Origin: Burkholderiales bacterium
Lineage (GTDB): Bacteria > Pseudomonadota > Gammaproteobacteria > Burkholderiales > Eutrophovitaceae
Length of the DNA stretch: 64,000 nt
NCBI GenBank assembly: GCA_035560005.1
Contig: DATMAN010000020.1
Coordinates: forward strand, 1 to 64,000
Reading direction: 5' to 3'
Of this stretch, positions 62,381 through 64,000 are shown piece after piece. The stretch's first letter is position 1; every line of letters starts with the position of its first letter. A program made the translations under genes and the position numbers. The notes under the pieces are model-generated. The model searched no databases. It was not told where the DNA came from and saw nothing but the letters and a program-made list of their open reading frames with translations.

Positions 62381-63295
62381 GTGAAAGACGCAACGCGGCT
62401 CGGGACATTGGCCAACACCAGGCGCATGTCCTCGTTTGTCGGTGTCTTGAAGCAAGAAAGACTCTCGTCTTGTTTTCTTCGTGCCTTCGTGCCTTCGTGT
62501 TTTGCTCTTCTTTCCTTGGTGCCCGCGGACAGCGTGGCGCAGGCGGACCTGCTGCAGGATGTCAAGGCGCGCGGCACGCTGGTGGCGGGCGTGAAGGACT
62601 CCATCCCGCCGTTCGGCTTCGTCGATCCCTCGACCCGCACCATCGTCGGCTACGACATCGACTTCGCCGCGGCGATCGCCAGAGCGCTGGGCGTGAAGCT
62701 CAGGACGATCCCGGTCACTTCCGCCACCCGCATTCCCGAGCTGGTGCAGGGCAAGATCGACCTGATCGCCGCCACCATGACCCACACGCCCGAGCGCGCG
62801 CAGCAGATCGACTTCAGCCTGACCTATTTCGTGACCGGCCAGAAGGTGCTGGTGCGCAAGGACGCGGGCATCGCGAAGATCGCCGATCTGAAGGCCAAGC
62901 GCGTGTCCTCGGTGCGCGGGTCGACCTCCGAGCAGAACATCCGCCGCGCGGTGCCCGGTGTGCAGGTCATTTCCTTCAACGATTACCCCAACGCGTTCCT
63001 CGCGCTCGCGCAGCGCAAGGTGGTCGCGATGACCACCGACGAGATCATCCTCATGGACCTGCAGCGCCGCTCGCCCAGACCGGACGACTACGCCCTGCTC
63101 GAGGCGTACATCAGCACCGAACCCTACGGGTTGGGAATCCGCAAGGGCGAGCCGGCTTTCCTGAAAGAGGTCAACCGCGTGCTGCTCGAGATGGAAAAGT
63201 CCGGCGAAGCGGCCAGGATCTTCGACAAGTGGTTCGGCCCCGGGTCCGACACACCGCTCAAGCGCAACTTCCGGATCGGCGAAACCAAACCCTGA
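62381..63295 (+). CDS. ABC transporter substrate-binding protein, polar amino acid type (SBP_bac_3)
   Basis: 304 residues from a GTG at 62381; the ATG at 62426 (MSSFVGVLKQERLSSCFLRA) may be the true start. The signal peptide seems to end near DSVAQA. The mature part is a family 3 binding protein: RGTLVAGVKDSIPPFGFVDP, TIVGYDIDFAAAIARALGVK, then YISTEPYGLGIRKGEPAF. It is closest to the glutamate/aspartate (GltI) group. The signal peptide hydrophobic stretch is encoded by three CTTCGTGC-type repeat units (62477-62500). It is followed by its permease after 226 bp. Confidence 0.88.
   Translation: MKDATRLGTLANTRRMSSFVGVLKQERLSSCFLRAFVPSCFALLSLVPADSVAQADLLQDVKARGTLVAGVKDSIPPFGFVDPSTRTIVGYDIDFAAAIARALGVKLRTIPVTSATRIPELVQGKIDLIAATMTHTPERAQQIDFSLTYFVTGQKVLVRKDAGIAKIADLKAKRVSSVRGSTSEQNIRRAVPGVQVISFNDYPNAFLALAQRKVVAMTTDEIILMDLQRRSPRPDDYALLEAYISTEPYGLGIRKGEPAFLKEVNRVLLEMEKSGEAARIFDKWFGPGSDTPLKRNFRIGETKP
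62477..62500. repeat. Tandem CTTCGTG repeat inside the signal-peptide codons, copy 6
   Basis: CTTCGTGC, CTTCGTGC, CTTCGTGT in direct tandem. The reverse complement is the ACACGAAG/GCACGAAG unit seen at 51354 and 63330. Read in frame it gives LRAFVPSC within the ABC binding-protein signal peptide. Confidence 0.65.
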
Positions 63296-63521
63296 GGCGA
63301 ACACCCAAGACGCCCGGGAGAGGAGCGGAACACGAAGCACGAAGAGACATTCTTCCTTCAAGCTTCGAGCACGCCGGTTCGCGCAATCGGCATCGACGCG
63401 CGTGCATCGAGGCCTTCCGGGCTCCTTCCGAGCCCGACCACCCGGACCACTGGAAACCGTCGACACGCAGCTACGCTTGCTCCCTCGGCGGCCAGGCGCA
63501 GAGGCAGCGGGGCGGGGTGAT
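63296..63521. repeat. Dispersed repeat, copy 7, between binding protein and permease
   Basis: The 226-bp gap starts with CACCCAAGACGCCC (63302-63315) and ACACGAAGCACGAAGAG (63330-63346), the same units as copies 3, 5 and 6 but inverted relative to copy 6. A GCGCAGAGGCAG stretch near 63497-63508 may be a remnant of the other arm. I see no gene in it. Confidence 0.45.
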
Positions 63522-64000
63522 TTGGACTACGCGTTCGATTTTTCGGTTGTCCTGACAGGCGAGTACCGCCAGGCGCTGATCGACGGCACGCTGCTCACGC
63601 TGCAGCTCTCGGGCTTGTCGCTCGTGCTGTCTCTCATGATCGGCGTAGTCGTGGCGCTGTGCCGGCTGGCGCCCCTCAAGCCGCTCAACTGGCTGGCGGC
63701 GATCTACGTCGAGTTCGTGCGCAACACGCCGCTGCTGGTGCAGATGCTGTTCTGGTATTTCGGCGCCACGCAGGTACTGCCGCGCGCGGTGAACGACTGG
63801 CTCTACGCCGGAGACTTCGAGTTCGCCGCCGCGGCCATCGCGCTCACCCTGTACACGGCGGCCTTCATCTCCGAGGACGTGCGCAGCGGCATCCGCTCCA
63901 TTCCGCGCGAGCAGACGGAAGCGGCGCGCGCCTCCGGGATGACGTTTCTGCAGGCCATGCGCTACGTGATCCTGCCGCAGGCGCTGCGCATCACCGTGCC
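63522..64000 (+). CDS. ABC transporter permease, polar amino acid type (3' end outside window)
   Basis: Starts at a TTG at 63522, with GGGGTGA a few bases upstream (LDYAFDFSVVLTGEYRQALI in the literal code, Met first in the protein). 159 complete codons are visible. Transmembrane segments include GLSLVLSLMIGVVVALCRLA, and the EAA loop contacting the ATPase is visible at EQTEAARASGMTFLQAMRYV. It matches GltJ/HisM-type permeases and is cut by the window end. It probably pairs with the upstream binding protein and an ATPase beyond the window. Confidence 0.88.
   Translation, partial: MDYAFDFSVVLTGEYRQALIDGTLLTLQLSGLSLVLSLMIGVVVALCRLAPLKPLNWLAAIYVEFVRNTPLLVQMLFWYFGATQVLPRAVNDWLYAGDFEFAAAAIALTLYTAAFISEDVRSGIRSIPREQTEAARASGMTFLQAMRYVILPQALRITV

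Noticed and set aside
62381-63521. Composite transposon around the ABC binding-protein gene
   Set aside because: Repeat arms flank it, but no transposase, no target duplication and normal operon context were seen.

Overview
This 64 kb window is high-GC chromosomal DNA, about two thirds G+C by eye, from a betaproteobacterium. The evidence is the gene content and order: carB-carA-dapB-bamE facing fur; nadK-recN; hrcA-hemH; a sigma32-driven grpE-dnaK-dnaJ; and the long leuC-entericidin-leuD-leuB-asd-fimV-truA-trpF-trpB-trpA-accD-folC-SPOR-cvpA-purF-metZ series. These arrangements are familiar from Burkholderiales, Nitrosomonadales and Rhodocyclales relatives. The sequence alone does not fix the genus. 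It is almost entirely core housekeeping DNA. I see no rRNA, tRNA, CRISPR array, prophage or insertion sequence.

Layout. 1-5490 (minus): pyrimidine/arginine precursor synthesis (carA, partial carB), dapB and the BAM lipoprotein bamE. 5591-10937: fur, nadK/recN, hrcA and hemH. 10991-15512: a DUF922 exported protein and the heat-shock operon grpE-dnaK-dnaJ. 15574-21159: cysS facing a plus-strand envelope operon of a TPR protein, an L,D-transpeptidase, two cyclophilins and lpxH, whose genes mostly overlap by 1-4 bp. 21199-22589: metZ under a SAM-II riboswitch with a visible terminator and antiterminator. 22728-38783: the large minus-strand purF/folC/accD/trp/truA/fimV/asd/leu block. 38841-41484: an MFS transporter, a decayed HEAGH-motif gene and aroC. 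41601-42919: thyA-folA. 42972-45671: a two-gene locus that looks like a Slam (type XI) secretion pair, a TPR/beta-barrel translocator and a FecR-domain protein ending in a TbpB-like domain. 45894-49055: a PLP decarboxylase preceded by a coupled 29-residue leader ORF, then dcd and the apbC/mrp Fe-S carrier. 49162-51654: metG and acyP. 51767-59577: a full-length Lhr helicase and dnaE. 59893-64000: an EamA exporter, a DsbA-fold isomerase, an alpha/beta hydrolase and the start of a polar amino-acid ABC transporter, cut by the window end.

The most interesting non-gene content is in the gaps. A degenerate inverted-repeat family built on CACAGAGGCACAG- and ACACGAAG-type units occurs in at least seven places. 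One copy supplies the apparent signal peptide of the ABC binding protein. A different palindromic element sits in frame inside the metG linker. Other items are overlapping divergent bamE/fur promoters, a terminator-like hairpin directly in front of truA, and a long inverted repeat upstream of fimV.
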